The notes under the pieces were generated by a model. The model ran no database searches. It was not told where the DNA came from and was given only the letters and a program-made list of their open reading frames with translations. A program made the translations under genes and the position numbers. Shown in pieces: positions 17,101 through 27,296 of a stretch of DNA of 64,000 nucleotides (positions are counted from its first letter, which is position 1; each line of letters starts with the position of its first letter). The stretch is from Microbaculum sp051390635 (GTDB taxonomy: Bacteria; Pseudomonadota; Alphaproteobacteria; Rhizobiales; Tepidamorphaceae): assembly GCF_051390635.1 (NCBI RefSeq), contig NZ_JBPODT010000001.1:372001-436000 (forward strand), written 5' to 3'.

Positions 17101-18915
17101 ATGCGGTTTGCCGCCGTTGCCGGTTTCGTTCGTGCGTCTTTCCCCCTCTCCAGGATCGCCCTCGCGATTGCAGCCCTCGCGGGGCTGTCCATCGGCCCCG
17201 TGCTTGCCGCCCCTGCGCTTGCGGGATCCTCGCCGACCGCGCTGACCAGCACGCCCAATCCCTCGACCGTTGGCCAGACGGTGACCTTCAGCGCCCGGGT
17301 CAATGGCGGCGCGCCGACCGGGACGGTGACGCTCAAGGATGGATCGAAGGTGCTGGGCAGCGGCACCCTGCGCTTTCGGTCTGATCCACGCACCATCAGC
17401 ACGGGCAGCACCTTTACATGCGCGCTGACCGTTGCCGGCGGCGTCAGATGCTGGGGCGACAACAGCAGCGGCCAGATCGGCGACGGCAACGCACCGAACA
17501 ACGCCCACGTACCCATGGCGGTCGTCGGCCTCGCCAGCGGTGTCACCGCCATCGACGCGGGCTTCCACAGCGCCTGCGCCGTCACCGCCGCCGGCACCGT
17601 CAAATGCTGGGGCGACAACAGCAGCGGCCAGCTCGGCGACGGCAACGCGCCGAACGACAGCGACGAACCCGTCGACGTTCTCGGCCTTCCCGCCGGGATC
17701 GTCGCGGTCGCGGTGAGCTTCCAACATGCGTGCGCGCTGACCGATGGTGGCGCCGTCTGGTGCTGGGGCGGGAACATGTTCGGTCAGCTCGGCGACGGCA
17801 ACATGGGGGTCGACAGCGCGAGCCCCGTGCCCGTTCAGGGGCTGTCCAGCGGTGTCGTCGCCATCGCCACCGGGCCACAATCCACCTGCGCCATCACCGA
17901 GACAGGCGCCGCCAGGTGCTGGGGCAGCAATGTTCACGGCAAGCTCGGCGACGGCACGCAGACGAACCGCGACACGCCGGTCGATGTCATAGGACTGCCG
18001 GGCCCCGTCGCGGCCATCAAGCCGGCCAATAATCATACCTGTGCTGTCACCAAGGCAGGCGCCGCCTGGTGCTGGGGTGACGGCACGAGCGGCGAACTCG
18101 GTAATGGCGACAACGCCAACAGCAACGCGCCGGTGGCGGTCATCGGGCTCGGCAGCGGCGTCGCCGCGATCGATACCGCCTGGGGCTACAGCTGCGCCGC
18201 GACGGACGCCGGCACCGCATTCTGCTGGGGCAATAACACCTACGGGCAGCTCGGCAATGGCGGTGCTCCGATCGCCACCAACACACCGGTGCCGGTCATT
18301 GGCTTTGCCGGCAGCACCGCCGCCCTTGCCGGCGGCAGCTTTCACAGCTGCGCGCTGACCAGGAGCAGCGCGGTGAAGTGCTGGGGCAACGACAATTGGG
18401 GACAACTCGGCGACGGCAACGCGCCGACCGACAGCGACATCCCGGTCGACGTTGTCGGCTTCGGCCACGGCACGGCCCTCGTCCGGGCCGAGGCGACGAT
18501 CTCGACCACGAAACTGAGGGGCGGCAAACGCCGCATCACCGCCCAGTACGGCAGCGACGGCGTCTACGATGCCACCGCCTTTCCGCCCCTGACGCAGGTC
18601 GTGCGGAAGGGCAAGACCGCGACGAAGATCGCGGTCAGGCCAGGCAAGCCGAACGCAAGGAGCCTCGTCCGCCTGAAGGTCCGGGTTAAGGCACTGTCGC
18701 CGGCCAGGGGCCACCCCGCCGGCAGGCTGATCGTGCGCGACGGCCGCCACAAGGTCGGCACGTTCAAGGTGCGCCGCGGCCGGGCGAACGTGCGTCTGGG
18801 CGCCCTGGAGCCGGGCAGGCACGCCCTGAAGACGATCTTCCGTGGCAACGGCAACTGGAAGCCGAGCCGCGCGAAGACGTCCGTCACGATCCCGAAGCCG
18901 CAGCTGGGCCGTTAG
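17101..18915 (+). CDS. Secreted RCC1-propeller protein with split Ig-like domain (paralogue 2)
   Basis: This 604-residue protein is a diverged tandem duplicate of the preceding one. The N-terminus (MRFAAVAGFV, AAG- and Leu-rich to about residue 45) is a signal peptide. TPNPSTVGQTVTFSARVNGG ... GTVTLKDGSKVLGSGTL is again the first half of an Ig-like domain. Seven RCC1 blades follow, each with paired cysteines in CA(L/V/I/A)T...CWG. Then GGKRRITAQYGSDGVYDAT...LTQVV completes the Ig domain, and a basic C-terminal Ig-like domain ends the protein (GKLIVRDG-like strand, GRHALKTIFRGNGNW). Upstream it has its own promoter and RBS hairpin. Its stop codon overlaps the convergent miaA stop. Function unknown: cell-surface adhesion or recognition is possible, but nothing in the context confirms it. 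Confidence 0.85.
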   Translation: MRFAAVAGFVRASFPLSRIALAIAALAGLSIGPVLAAPALAGSSPTALTSTPNPSTVGQTVTFSARVNGGAPTGTVTLKDGSKVLGSGTLRFRSDPRTISTGSTFTCALTVAGGVRCWGDNSSGQIGDGNAPNNAHVPMAVVGLASGVTAIDAGFHSACAVTAAGTVKCWGDNSSGQLGDGNAPNDSDEPVDVLGLPAGIVAVAVSFQHACALTDGGAVWCWGGNMFGQLGDGNMGVDSASPVPVQGLSSGVVAIATGPQSTCAITETGAARCWGSNVHGKLGDGTQTNRDTPVDVIGLPGPVAAIKPANNHTCAVTKAGAAWCWGDGTSGELGNGDNANSNAPVAVIGLGSGVAAIDTAWGYSCAATDAGTAFCWGNNTYGQLGNGGAPIATNTPVPVIGFAGSTAALAGGSFHSCALTRSSAVKCWGNDNWGQLGDGNAPTDSDIPVDVVGFGHGTALVRAEATISTTKLRGGKRRITAQYGSDGVYDATAFPPLTQVVRKGKTATKIAVRPGKPNARSLVRLKVRVKALSPARGHPAGRLIVRDGRHKVGTFKVRRGRANVRLGALEPGRHALKTIFRGNGNWKPSRAKTSVTIPKPQLGR

Positions 18916-19889
18916 GCGCGCGTGAACGGTTCCCGCCGGTTGGCGACCAGGACGTCGGCGAGCCCCTCCCCCGGCGCCAGCCGCTCCCAGTCCGCCATCT
19001 GGTGACGGAACCAGGTGAACTGCCGCTTGGCATATTGCCGGGTCTCGGCCCTGGTCCGCTCGGCGGCCTCCTCGAGCGCGATCTCGCCGCGAAGATGGCC
19101 GATCAGCGGACGCAGGCCATGGGCGCGGTAGCCGGGCAGATCCGGTTCTAGGTCCATGTCCATGACGGCGCGCACCTCGTCCAGCACGCCGGCCGCCAGC
19201 ATGGCCCCGAAACGGGCGTCGATCCGGGCGCGCAGCCAGTCCCGGTCCGGCCACAGCACCAGCCGCCGCGCCGACCGCGGATCGAGCAGCGGCGCCGCGG
19301 CCGGCTCCTTCTGCCAGTCCGACAGCGGCCGTCCGGTCGCCGCCAGCACCTCCAGCGCGCGCACGATGCGCTGCGGATCGCGCGGCGAAATGCGGCTGGC
19401 GGTCTCCCGGTCGCGCACGGCGAGCTCGGCATGCAGCGCCTCGGCGCCCTCCGCATCGAGCCGGCCGCGGACGAACGCCCGCACCGCTTCGGGGATGTCC
19501 GGGATCGGCGACAGCCCTTCGGTCAGCGCCTTGAAGTAAAGGCCGGTGCCGCCGACGACGATCGGTATGCCGCCCCCGGCCCATGTCTCGCGTAGCGCGG
19601 CCGCGACGTCCTGGAGCCAGCGGCCGACCGAATAGGGCGTCTGGATCGGGACGTGCCCATACAGGCGGTGCGGCACGCGGCTCTCCTCCTCCCGGCTCGG
19701 CCGGGCGGTGAGGATGCGCAGCTCCCCGTAGACCTGCATCGAGTCGGCGTTTATGACGGTAGCCGCGCGGTGTCCGGCGAGGCGCTCGGCGATCTCGAGC
19801 GCCAGCGCCGACTTGCCGCTGGCCGTCGGCCCGGCGATCAGCACCGCGCCGGTTTCCCGCTCAACAACAGGTTTTTCGCGACCGTTCAT
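18912..19889 (-). CDS. miaA: tRNA dimethylallyltransferase
   Basis: MiaA transfers dimethylallyl from DMAPP to N6 of A37 in tRNAs reading UNN codons. The 325-residue length is standard. The P-loop is LIAGPTASGKSALALEIAERL (about 17-37), followed by INADSMQVYGELRILTARPS, VGGTGLYFKALTEGLS (about 106-121), a central SPRDPQRIVRALEV motif, and a C-terminal RQYAKRQFTWFR that contacts tRNA. The ATG (19889-19887) shares the palindrome CATG with the divergent serB start, so each gene's promoter must lie inside the other's coding sequence. An open frame extends far upstream but lies antisense to serB and is rejected. Confidence 0.96.
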   Translation of the reverse strand: MNGREKPVVERETGAVLIAGPTASGKSALALEIAERLAGHRAATVINADSMQVYGELRILTARPSREEESRVPHRLYGHVPIQTPYSVGRWLQDVAAALRETWAGGGIPIVVGGTGLYFKALTEGLSPIPDIPEAVRAFVRGRLDAEGAEALHAELAVRDRETASRISPRDPQRIVRALEVLAATGRPLSDWQKEPAAAPLLDPRSARRLVLWPDRDWLRARIDARFGAMLAAGVLDEVRAVMDMDLEPDLPGYRAHGLRPLIGHLRGEIALEEAAERTRAETRQYAKRQFTWFRHQMADWERLAPGEGLADVLVANRREPFTRA

Positions 19890-20778
19890 GTCCCACGTCG
19901 TCGTTCTGATCTCCGATCCCGCCACCCCCGCCGTGACGCCCGAGCTGGCGGACACCGTCCGCGCCAGCGTCGACGGCGCCGCGCCGCGGTGGCTGATGCA
20001 GGCGGTTGCCTGCGACATAGCATTGCCGCAGGCGGTTGCCGAACCGAAATCGCTGGAGGCCCGCCTGCGCGACGGCCTGGGCGGCGCGCCCGTCGACGTC
20101 GCCGTGCTGCCGGCGGACGGCCGGCGCAAGAAACTGCTCATCGCCGACATGGACTCCACCATCATCGGCCAGGAATGCATCGACGAGCTGGCCGACCTGG
20201 TCGGCCTCAAGCAGCATGTCGCCGCGATCACCGAGCGGGCCATGCGCGGCGAGATCGCGTTCGAGCCGGCGCTGCGCGAGCGCGTCGCGCTGTTGAAGGG
20301 CATCGAGATCGCCACCCTCGACCGCCTGATCGCGGAACGCATCACCGTCAATCCCGGCGCCGCGGCGCTGGTTGCCACCATGCGCGCCAACGGCGCCTAT
20401 GCCGCGCTGGTCTCCGGCGGATTCACCTTCTTCACCGAGCAGATCGCCGCCCGCGTCGGCTTCGACGAGACCCGTGCCAACGAGCTCATGGTCGACGGCG
20501 ACCGGCTGATCGGTGTGGTGCGCGAGCCGATCCTCGGCCGCGACGCCAAGCGCCAGGCGCTCGAAGAGCTCACCGAGCGGCTCGGCATCGCCGGCGACGC
20601 GTCGCTGGCCGTCGGCGACGGCGCCAACGACCTCGCCATGCTGGATGCTGCCGGTCTCGGCGTCGCCTACCGGGCCAAGCCCGCCGTCGCCGAAATCGCC
20701 GACGTGCGCATCGACCACGGCGACCTCACCGCGCTTCTGTTCCTGCAGGGTTACCGGGCCAGCGAATTCCGCGCCTGA
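19888..20778 (+). CDS. serB: Phosphoserine phosphatase
   Basis: SerB dephosphorylates L-phosphoserine in the last step of serine synthesis. It is a 296-residue HAD hydrolase with an N-terminal ACT-like region (about 1-75) and the catalytic domain opening LLIADMDSTIIGQECIDELAD (about 89-109). Asp-x-Asp in DMDST provides the nucleophile and acid. VSGGFTFF is motif II, the Lys in DAKRQALEEL is motif III, and VGDGANDLAML (about 250) is motif IV. The start ATG overlaps that of miaA on the other strand by two bases. The ribosome binding site is weak. Confidence 0.96.
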   Translation: MSHVVVLISDPATPAVTPELADTVRASVDGAAPRWLMQAVACDIALPQAVAEPKSLEARLRDGLGGAPVDVAVLPADGRRKKLLIADMDSTIIGQECIDELADLVGLKQHVAAITERAMRGEIAFEPALRERVALLKGIEIATLDRLIAERITVNPGAAALVATMRANGAYAALVSGGFTFFTEQIAARVGFDETRANELMVDGDRLIGVVREPILGRDAKRQALEELTERLGIAGDASLAVGDGANDLAMLDAAGLGVAYRAKPAVAEIADVRIDHGDLTALLFLQGYRASEFRA

Positions 20779-20823
20779 AACGGAACGCCTGACGCAAAGC
20801 GCCTTAGTCGACCTGCCTGAATC

Positions 20824-20853
20824 GAAAACGGCGGGCCGTTTCCGACCCGCCGT
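20824..20853 (-). terminator. Terminator of the degP-type gene
   Basis: ACGGCGGG ... CCCGCCGT forms an eight-pair stem. On the minus strand it is followed by TTTTCG, about 25 bases after the protease stop codon. The same stem lies past serB on the plus strand but lacks a U-tract there. Confidence 0.75.
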
Positions 20854-20877
20854 CCGCATTCTTCCGATGAAGCCCGG

Positions 20878-22404
20878 TCAGTCCTCGAAGGGCACGACCA
20901 CGAAGCGCAGCTCGCCGGCCGGATTGGCAACCAGCAGCAGCGCCGACTTGCGGCCCTTGTCCTTCAGCTTGCCGAGCTCGTCCTGGACCTGTTCGGCCGA
21001 GGCGATCTTCTCCTGCGCCACCTCGACGATCACGTCGCCGGCGCGGATCTGCCGCTCGGCGGCGGGGCCCGAGGGATCGACCTCGGTGACGACGGCGCCG
21101 GCGATCGACACGTCGACCTGATAGCGCTCGCGCAGTTCGTCGTTGAGGTCCGACAGGTCGAGCCCGAGGGCGCTCACGGTGGTGCTCTTCGGCCCGTCCG
21201 GCTCCGCCTCGTCCTGCGCGTCCTCGAGCGCGGCGAGCTTCTCGCCCTCCTCGAGACGGCCGACGGTGACCTTTAGGATCTGCTCCTCGCCCTTGCGCAA
21301 CACCTTGACGTCGACTTCCTTGCCGATCTCCGTGTCGGCGACCACGCGCGGCAGTTCGCGCATCTCGTCGATGGGCTTGCCGTCGAACTCCAGGATGACG
21401 TCGCCGGTCTCGAGTCCGCCGTCCTCGGCCGGTCCGTCCTCGCTGACGCCGGCGACGAGCGCGCCCATCGCCGCGTCCATGCCGAGGCTCTCGGCGATGT
21501 CGTCGGTCACCGTCTGGATACGCACGCCCAGCCAGCCGCGCCGGGTCTCGCCATACTCGATGAGCTGGCCGATGACGTTCTTGGCCAAATTGGCGGGGAC
21601 GGCGAAACCGATTCCGATCGAGCCGCCCGACGGCGAGATGATCGCCGTGTTGATGCCGACGACCTTGCCGTCCATGTCGAACAGCGGCCCGCCGGAATTG
21701 CCCCGGTTGATCGACGCGTCCGTCTGGATGAAGGAGTCGTAGGGCCCCGCGTTGATGTCGCGGTTGCGCGCCGAGACGATGCCGGCCGTCACCGTTCCGC
21801 CGAGGCCGAACGGATTGCCGATCGCCAGCACCCAGTCGCCGACCCGCAGCGATTCGGAATCACCGAAGGTCACCGCCTTCAGCGGCTCCGGCGGCTGGAC
21901 CCGCAGGACGGCCACATCGGTCTTCTCGTCGAAGCCGATCAGTTCGGCGGGAAGCTTGGAGCCGTCGTTGAAATTGACGACGATCTCGTCGGCCTTGGCG
22001 ATCACGTGATTGTTGGTGACGATGATGCCGTCCTCTGAGATGACGAAGCCCGAGCCGAGGGAATTCACCCGCCGCGGCCGGTCTTCCTCCTCGTTGTCGC
22101 CCTTGCGGTCGAAGAACTCGTCGAAGAACTCCTCGAAGGGCGAGCCTTCCGGCACGTTCGGCATCGGCAGGCCGCGCGATCCCGACACGCGTTGCGTCGT
22201 CGAGATGTTCACGACCGCGTCGATCAGCGAGTCCGACAGATCGGCGAACGAATCCGGCGCGCCTTTCGCACGGGCGTCGCCAATGCCGCCAATCGCGGCG
22301 GTGCCAATCAGGGTCGCCGCCAACGCGACGGCCCCCAGACGCCCGATCCCGCGCCCGATCCGGCGCCCCAACTTACGGGGAAACGACCGTTGCTCAACCG
22401 CCAT
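20878..22404 (-). CDS. DegP/HtrA-family periplasmic serine protease
   Basis: This is a Do-like protease of 508 residues that degrades or refolds misfolded envelope proteins. A signal or anchor segment is at about 28-48. The trypsin-like domain carries the catalytic triad in VTNNHVIAKADE (His, about 135), TDVAVLRV (Asp) and RGNSGGPLFD (Ser, about 240). Two PDZ domains follow (about 290-385 and 405-500), the first with RRGWLGVRIQTV and the second with AGDVIVEVAQ. The ATG chosen has GGAGG seven bases upstream. It lies downstream of hflK-hflC-DUF2065 on the same strand, a conserved alphaproteobacterial quality-control cluster. Confidence 0.95.
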   Translation of the reverse strand: MAVEQRSFPRKLGRRIGRGIGRLGAVALAATLIGTAAIGGIGDARAKGAPDSFADLSDSLIDAVVNISTTQRVSGSRGLPMPNVPEGSPFEEFFDEFFDRKGDNEEEDRPRRVNSLGSGFVISEDGIIVTNNHVIAKADEIVVNFNDGSKLPAELIGFDEKTDVAVLRVQPPEPLKAVTFGDSESLRVGDWVLAIGNPFGLGGTVTAGIVSARNRDINAGPYDSFIQTDASINRGNSGGPLFDMDGKVVGINTAIISPSGGSIGIGFAVPANLAKNVIGQLIEYGETRRGWLGVRIQTVTDDIAESLGMDAAMGALVAGVSEDGPAEDGGLETGDVILEFDGKPIDEMRELPRVVADTEIGKEVDVKVLRKGEEQILKVTVGRLEEGEKLAALEDAQDEAEPDGPKSTTVSALGLDLSDLNDELRERYQVDVSIAGAVVTEVDPSGPAAERQIRAGDVIVEVAQEKIASAEQVQDELGKLKDKGRKSALLLVANPAGELRFVVVPFED

Positions 22405-22544
22405 GTGTAAGCCTCCGATTACCTGCAAGGGGCAACGCCGATGCGCTCTGGCACCGGCGCCGGCCGTTGTTTGGAACAGACTATACTACCGGCAGGCGAC
22501 CCGGCCGGTAGTCACGCATTCGTGTGCGCCCGGCCCGTAGGCGG

Positions 22545-22730
22545 TCAGCCCCGGACCAGCCAGACCAGCAACAGGCCGAAGACCGCGGCTGCAAGACCGC
22601 CGGCGCGGAGCGTCGAATCGGGCGTGGCGAGCGCACTCGCCAGCATCCGCTTCAAGCCGGACGGAAATGCGGCGTAGATCACGCCTTCTATTACCAGCAC
22701 CAGCCCGAGCGCGACGACCAGATCGCTCAT
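22545..22730 (-). CDS. DUF2065-family small membrane protein
   Basis: This 61-residue protein has two hydrophobic helices (about 3-22 and 42-60) joined by a short FPSGLKRML loop, matching the DUF2065 family found beside hflC in many proteobacteria. Its start overlaps the hflC stop (ATGA). The function is unknown. Position suggests an accessory to the HflKC complex or to the DegP-type protease that follows. Confidence 0.85.
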   Translation of the reverse strand: MSDLVVALGLVLVIEGVIYAAFPSGLKRMLASALATPDSTLRAGGLAAAVFGLLLVWLVRG

Positions 22731-23659
22731 TGAGCGGGCGTGCTCGTCGCGGCCCCCCCGTCAGGCGCCCGCGTTCCATCGCCCGGATCTGCCGAGCCCT
22801 GCGCGGACCCGAAGTACCGGAAGAACTCCGAATCCGGCGACAGCACGAAGCGGGTGTCCTGCTTGGTCAACGCCTCGTCGTAGGCGAGCATCGACCGGTA
22901 GAAGGCGAAGAAGTCCCGGTCCTTGCCGTAGGCATCCGCGAAGATCGCACTGCGTTCCGCGTCGCCGTCGCCTCGAACCTGCTCGGATTCGCGGTTCGCC
23001 TCGGCGACGATGACCGTGGCGTCGCGATCGGCGCGCGAGCGAACCCGGCGGGCTTCCTCCTCGCCTTCGGCCCGGATCTGCGCGGCTTCCTGCTGACGCT
23101 CGGTCTGCATGCGCCGGAAGATCGCCTCGGAGTTGGCCTGGGGCAGATCGGCGCGGCGGATACGCACGTCGATGACGGTGATCCCCAGGCTCTGTGCCTG
23201 GCGGTTGGTCTGGTCGGTAATCTGGTTCATCAGTTGCTGCCGCTGATCGCGCACAACCGCGACGAAACTGGCATCGCCGAGCACGCGCCGGACGGCGGAG
23301 TTGAGGAACGAGGCCAACCGCGAGTCCGCCACCTCGATCGATCCGGCCGCCTGGAAGAATTTCAGGGCGTCGGTGATCCGGTAGCGCGCGAAGGCATCGA
23401 CCACGAGACGCTTCTGGTCCGATGCGATGACCTCCTGGGCCGGCGAGTCGAGCGCCAGGATGCGCTTGTCGATGAGCACCACACGGTCGGCGAGCGGCAC
23501 CTTCCAGTGCAACCCGGGCTCGGTGATGATCCGCTGCGGCTCGCCGAAGCGCAGGATCAACGCCTGCTGCGTCTGGTACACGGTGAACGCCGACGCATAG
23601 AGTGTGGCCAGACCGATGGCGATCAGGACGAGAAATCCGATGAGGAACGAGCGTCTCAT
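22727..23659 (-). CDS. hflC: HflC, FtsH protease modulator subunit
   Basis: HflC partners with HflK to form a large inner-membrane SPFH cage that houses FtsH and controls its access to membrane substrates. The 310-residue protein has one N-terminal transmembrane helix (about 5-25), then the band-7 domain beginning TQQALILRFGEPQRIITEPGLHWKVP (about 30-55), and a long charged coiled coil (about 190-260, rich in EAAQIRAEGEEEARR-type repeats). The start overlaps the hflK stop (ATGA). Confidence 0.96.
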   Translation of the reverse strand: MRRSFLIGFLVLIAIGLATLYASAFTVYQTQQALILRFGEPQRIITEPGLHWKVPLADRVVLIDKRILALDSPAQEVIASDQKRLVVDAFARYRITDALKFFQAAGSIEVADSRLASFLNSAVRRVLGDASFVAVVRDQRQQLMNQITDQTNRQAQSLGITVIDVRIRRADLPQANSEAIFRRMQTERQQEAAQIRAEGEEEARRVRSRADRDATVIVAEANRESEQVRGDGDAERSAIFADAYGKDRDFFAFYRSMLAYDEALTKQDTRFVLSPDSEFFRYFGSAQGSADPGDGTRAPDGGAATSTPAQ

Positions 23660-24786
23660 TGTGCGGCTCCCGAACTGCTGTTCACTCTGGGCGTAGATCG
23701 GTTCAACTGATCGAGAGGCAGGTACGGGACGACCCCGCTGCCGGCGTCGCCATCGATGATGACCTTGTCCGTCTGGCCAAGCACCCGCTCCATCGTCTCC
23801 AGGAACATGCGCTGGCGCGTCACGTAGGGCGCCTTGCGGTATTCCTCGTAGACCTTGCTGAAGCGATCGGCCTGACCGCGCGCCTCGTTGATGGTGCGCT
23901 GGCGATAGGCTTCCGCCGCCTGGGTGATCTGGGCGGCCTGACCGCGCGCCTCCGGCACGATCCGGTTGGCGTAGGCCTGGGCCTCGTTGCGCAACCGCTC
24001 CTGGTCGGCGCGGGCGGCCTGCACGTCGCGGAACGCGTCGATGACCTGCGCCGGCGGGTCGACCTTCTGCAGCTGGACCTGGGTGATCAGAATGCCGGCC
24101 TTGTAGGAATCGAGCGTCTGCTGGATCAGCTCCAGAACGTCCTGCTCGGTGATGGCTCGCGCCTGGGTCAGAACCGGCTGCAGCTGGCTGCGACCGATGA
24201 CCTCGCGCATGGCGCTTTCGGCCACCGCTTTCACGGTCGACTCCGGATTCTCGATGTTGAACAGGTAATCGGAGGCGTTGTTGATGAGCCAGAACACCGA
24301 CACGTCGACGTCGATGATGTTCTCGTCGCCGGTCAGGATCAGGCTTTCCTCCGGTACGTCACGCGTCGTCGTGGAGCGTCCGTCCTCGAGCAGGCGCATG
24401 CCGATGTCGATGCGGTTGACCTTCGTCACCTTCGGCGTCAGCACGGTCTCGATCGGATAGGGAAGATGGTAGTGCAGGCCCGGCTCGGTCTGCGCGACGA
24501 ACTTGCCGAAGCGCAGCACCACGCCCTGCTCGTCGGTCTCCACGACGTAGACGCCGCTGAAGCCCCATAGCGCGACCAGCACCAGCAGGATCAGGGCAAG
24601 CCCCTTGCCGCCCAAGGAACCGCCAGGCATGACCGATTTCAACCGGTCCTGGCTGCGTCGGAGGATTTCCTCGAGATCCGGTGGCTGTCCGCCTGTTCCA
24701 CCGCCGCTCGGCGGGCTGCCCCAGGGGCCCCCGCTTCCTCCGCGCCAGCCACCGCCGCTGCCGCCGCCTTGATTACTCCAGGGCAT
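23656..24786 (-). CDS. hflK: HflK, FtsH protease modulator subunit
   Basis: The partner of HflC. The 376 residues open with the characteristic Gly/Trp/Pro-rich cytoplasmic tail (MPWSNQGGGSGGGWRGG), followed by a transmembrane helix (about 62-85) and the SPFH domain with VVETDEQGVVLRFGKF. An alanine/glutamate/glutamine coiled coil (about 255-325) and a short C-terminal loop complete it. It is the first gene of hflK-hflC-DUF2065-degP, about 150 bases downstream of the class III alcohol dehydrogenase gene. Confidence 0.96.
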   Translation of the reverse strand: MPWSNQGGGSGGGWRGGSGGPWGSPPSGGGTGGQPPDLEEILRRSQDRLKSVMPGGSLGGKGLALILLVLVALWGFSGVYVVETDEQGVVLRFGKFVAQTEPGLHYHLPYPIETVLTPKVTKVNRIDIGMRLLEDGRSTTTRDVPEESLILTGDENIIDVDVSVFWLINNASDYLFNIENPESTVKAVAESAMREVIGRSQLQPVLTQARAITEQDVLELIQQTLDSYKAGILITQVQLQKVDPPAQVIDAFRDVQAARADQERLRNEAQAYANRIVPEARGQAAQITQAAEAYRQRTINEARGQADRFSKVYEEYRKAPYVTRQRMFLETMERVLGQTDKVIIDGDAGSGVVPYLPLDQLNRSTPRVNSSSGAAQ

Positions 24787-24933
24787 GAATGCTCCTTGTC
24801 GGAATTGTGCCGGTCTCCGGCGTTTCGTTCGTTGCCGGGGTTATATGTCAGGGTTCCCGGCCTTTCAACGAAAGTCGGATTTCCGGCAGACGTGGGTTCC
24901 GCCGGCAAAAAAGTCAACGGTCGGACGGCTTTC

Positions 24934-26061
<1,128 letters not shown>

Positions 26062-26138
26062 ACCTGTGATCTCCTTTTCAAAACAAACAGCGGCACCTGT
26101 AGTCCGCAGCGTGAATACCCGACAAAGGGGCCGAATGC

Positions 26139-27134
26139 CTAGCTGTACTGCCCGGGCGCCAGCGTCTTGGCGATTTCCAGCAAGATTTCGGACATCGCCT
26201 CCACCAACTGCCCCGAGACTACGGGGATCGTATCAGGAGGACCATCCCAGTTCACGGTGACGCAGAACGTGACCGGGGTTCCGCAGACGATCATCTGGCC
26301 GGGCAGACATAGAGCATTGAATTCCAGCCACTCGATGCTGCCGCCCTTGGCGTAGGCCGCCGTATCGGCGGGAACGACGCGCGAGATGGCATCCGCCGTG
26401 GCCTGGATTCTCTTGAACTCCGTCAGCGTCGCCGGGCTTTTGAAGAATTCGCCGGAAAGAGCCCGCGTATAGTACTCGACGAAGTCATCTGCCGACCCCT
26501 TCATCGTCTCGCGGCCGTTGTCCGGGGACCGGGGAAAGCCGAACAGCTTGTCCTGCATGATCGCCTTCATGCCCCGCCATCCCTTGTCGACGCCGTAGGG
26601 CGCTCCGGCGAGATAGGAGAACAAGAGCCGGGTGGATCCCGGAAACCTGATGGATTTCAGACCCATGCGCCTGATCAGCCTGCGAACCCGATTCGGGCCG
26701 ACGCTCTTCAGGATGGCATCGGTTGCCGTATTGTCGCTGTGCGTGATCATCGCCTCGAGCAGCGAGCGGGCCGTCGCCTCTCCCCTCAAATTCAGAAAAA
26801 CCGGGCTGCTGAGGGAACGGATTTTATTGTTGACCGGCAGCAAGTCCGATTCCGACTTCTTGCCGCGCTCCACGTCCTGGAGGAACTTCAGAAGGAAGAA
26901 TGTCTTGACCGCGCTGCCGACGAACATCGGAACATCCGAGCGGTATGCAGCATTGAAAATGGTGCCGTTCGTTCCGACCTCGAATTTGTAGCTCGACGTG
27001 CCGGGCAGTTGGGCGATCTTTTGCAACGGCTCGTCGATATTGAACCTCAGACGTCGCTCCGCCGCCGCTGGCAGGGTCATAACCCCAAGAGCCGCCGGGA
27101 CTGACAAACCAAGTACGCCGCGTCGATCCATCAT
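26139..27134 (-). CDS. Secreted serine beta-lactamase-fold protein (class A-like)
   Basis: The 331-residue product starts at ATG 27134 behind AGGA and has a signal peptide with a twin-Arg-like DRRGVLGLSVPAALG stretch (about 3-18), cleaved near PAAAE. Class A motifs are present in degenerate form: SxxK as VGSAVKTF (Ser about 75), SDN in ITHSDNTATD (about 135), and a KTG-equivalent KGG in AYAKGGSIEW (about 270). No obvious ELN Glu166 motif is evident. It could be a weak beta-lactamase, a PBP-like peptidase or an esterase. It lies alone, and its codon use is less GC-biased than the neighbours, hinting at acquisition. Confidence 0.75.
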   Translation of the reverse strand: MMDRRGVLGLSVPAALGVMTLPAAAERRLRFNIDEPLQKIAQLPGTSSYKFEVGTNGTIFNAAYRSDVPMFVGSAVKTFFLLKFLQDVERGKKSESDLLPVNNKIRSLSSPVFLNLRGEATARSLLEAMITHSDNTATDAILKSVGPNRVRRLIRRMGLKSIRFPGSTRLLFSYLAGAPYGVDKGWRGMKAIMQDKLFGFPRSPDNGRETMKGSADDFVEYYTRALSGEFFKSPATLTEFKRIQATADAISRVVPADTAAYAKGGSIEWLEFNALCLPGQMIVCGTPVTFCVTVNWDGPPDTIPVVSGQLVEAMSEILLEIAKTLAPGQYS

Positions 27135-27296
27135 TTTTATTTTCCTGTCATAATTGTTCTCGTCGCTATCCGGATCGATTAGCCCCCCCGGACAGGCCAC
27201 CGAATTTGGCCGTTTAGGCCTAACCTAGTGTGAACAAGCCATCCGGCCGTCGCGCATTGTCCGGACCCGGTTCCGGCAGCCCACAAAAAGTGCCTT

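Noticed and set aside
15370..18400. Regularly spaced repeats in the RCC1 genes as a possible CRISPR or tandem DNA array
   Set aside because: Spacing of about 150 bases, divergent units and conserved coding frame show they are protein repeats, not CRISPR repeats.
17083..19584. An 833-codon minus-strand frame across the second RCC1 gene and miaA
   Set aside because: Antisense to two well-supported genes; composition (Arg/Ala/Gly) is typical of a shadow frame.
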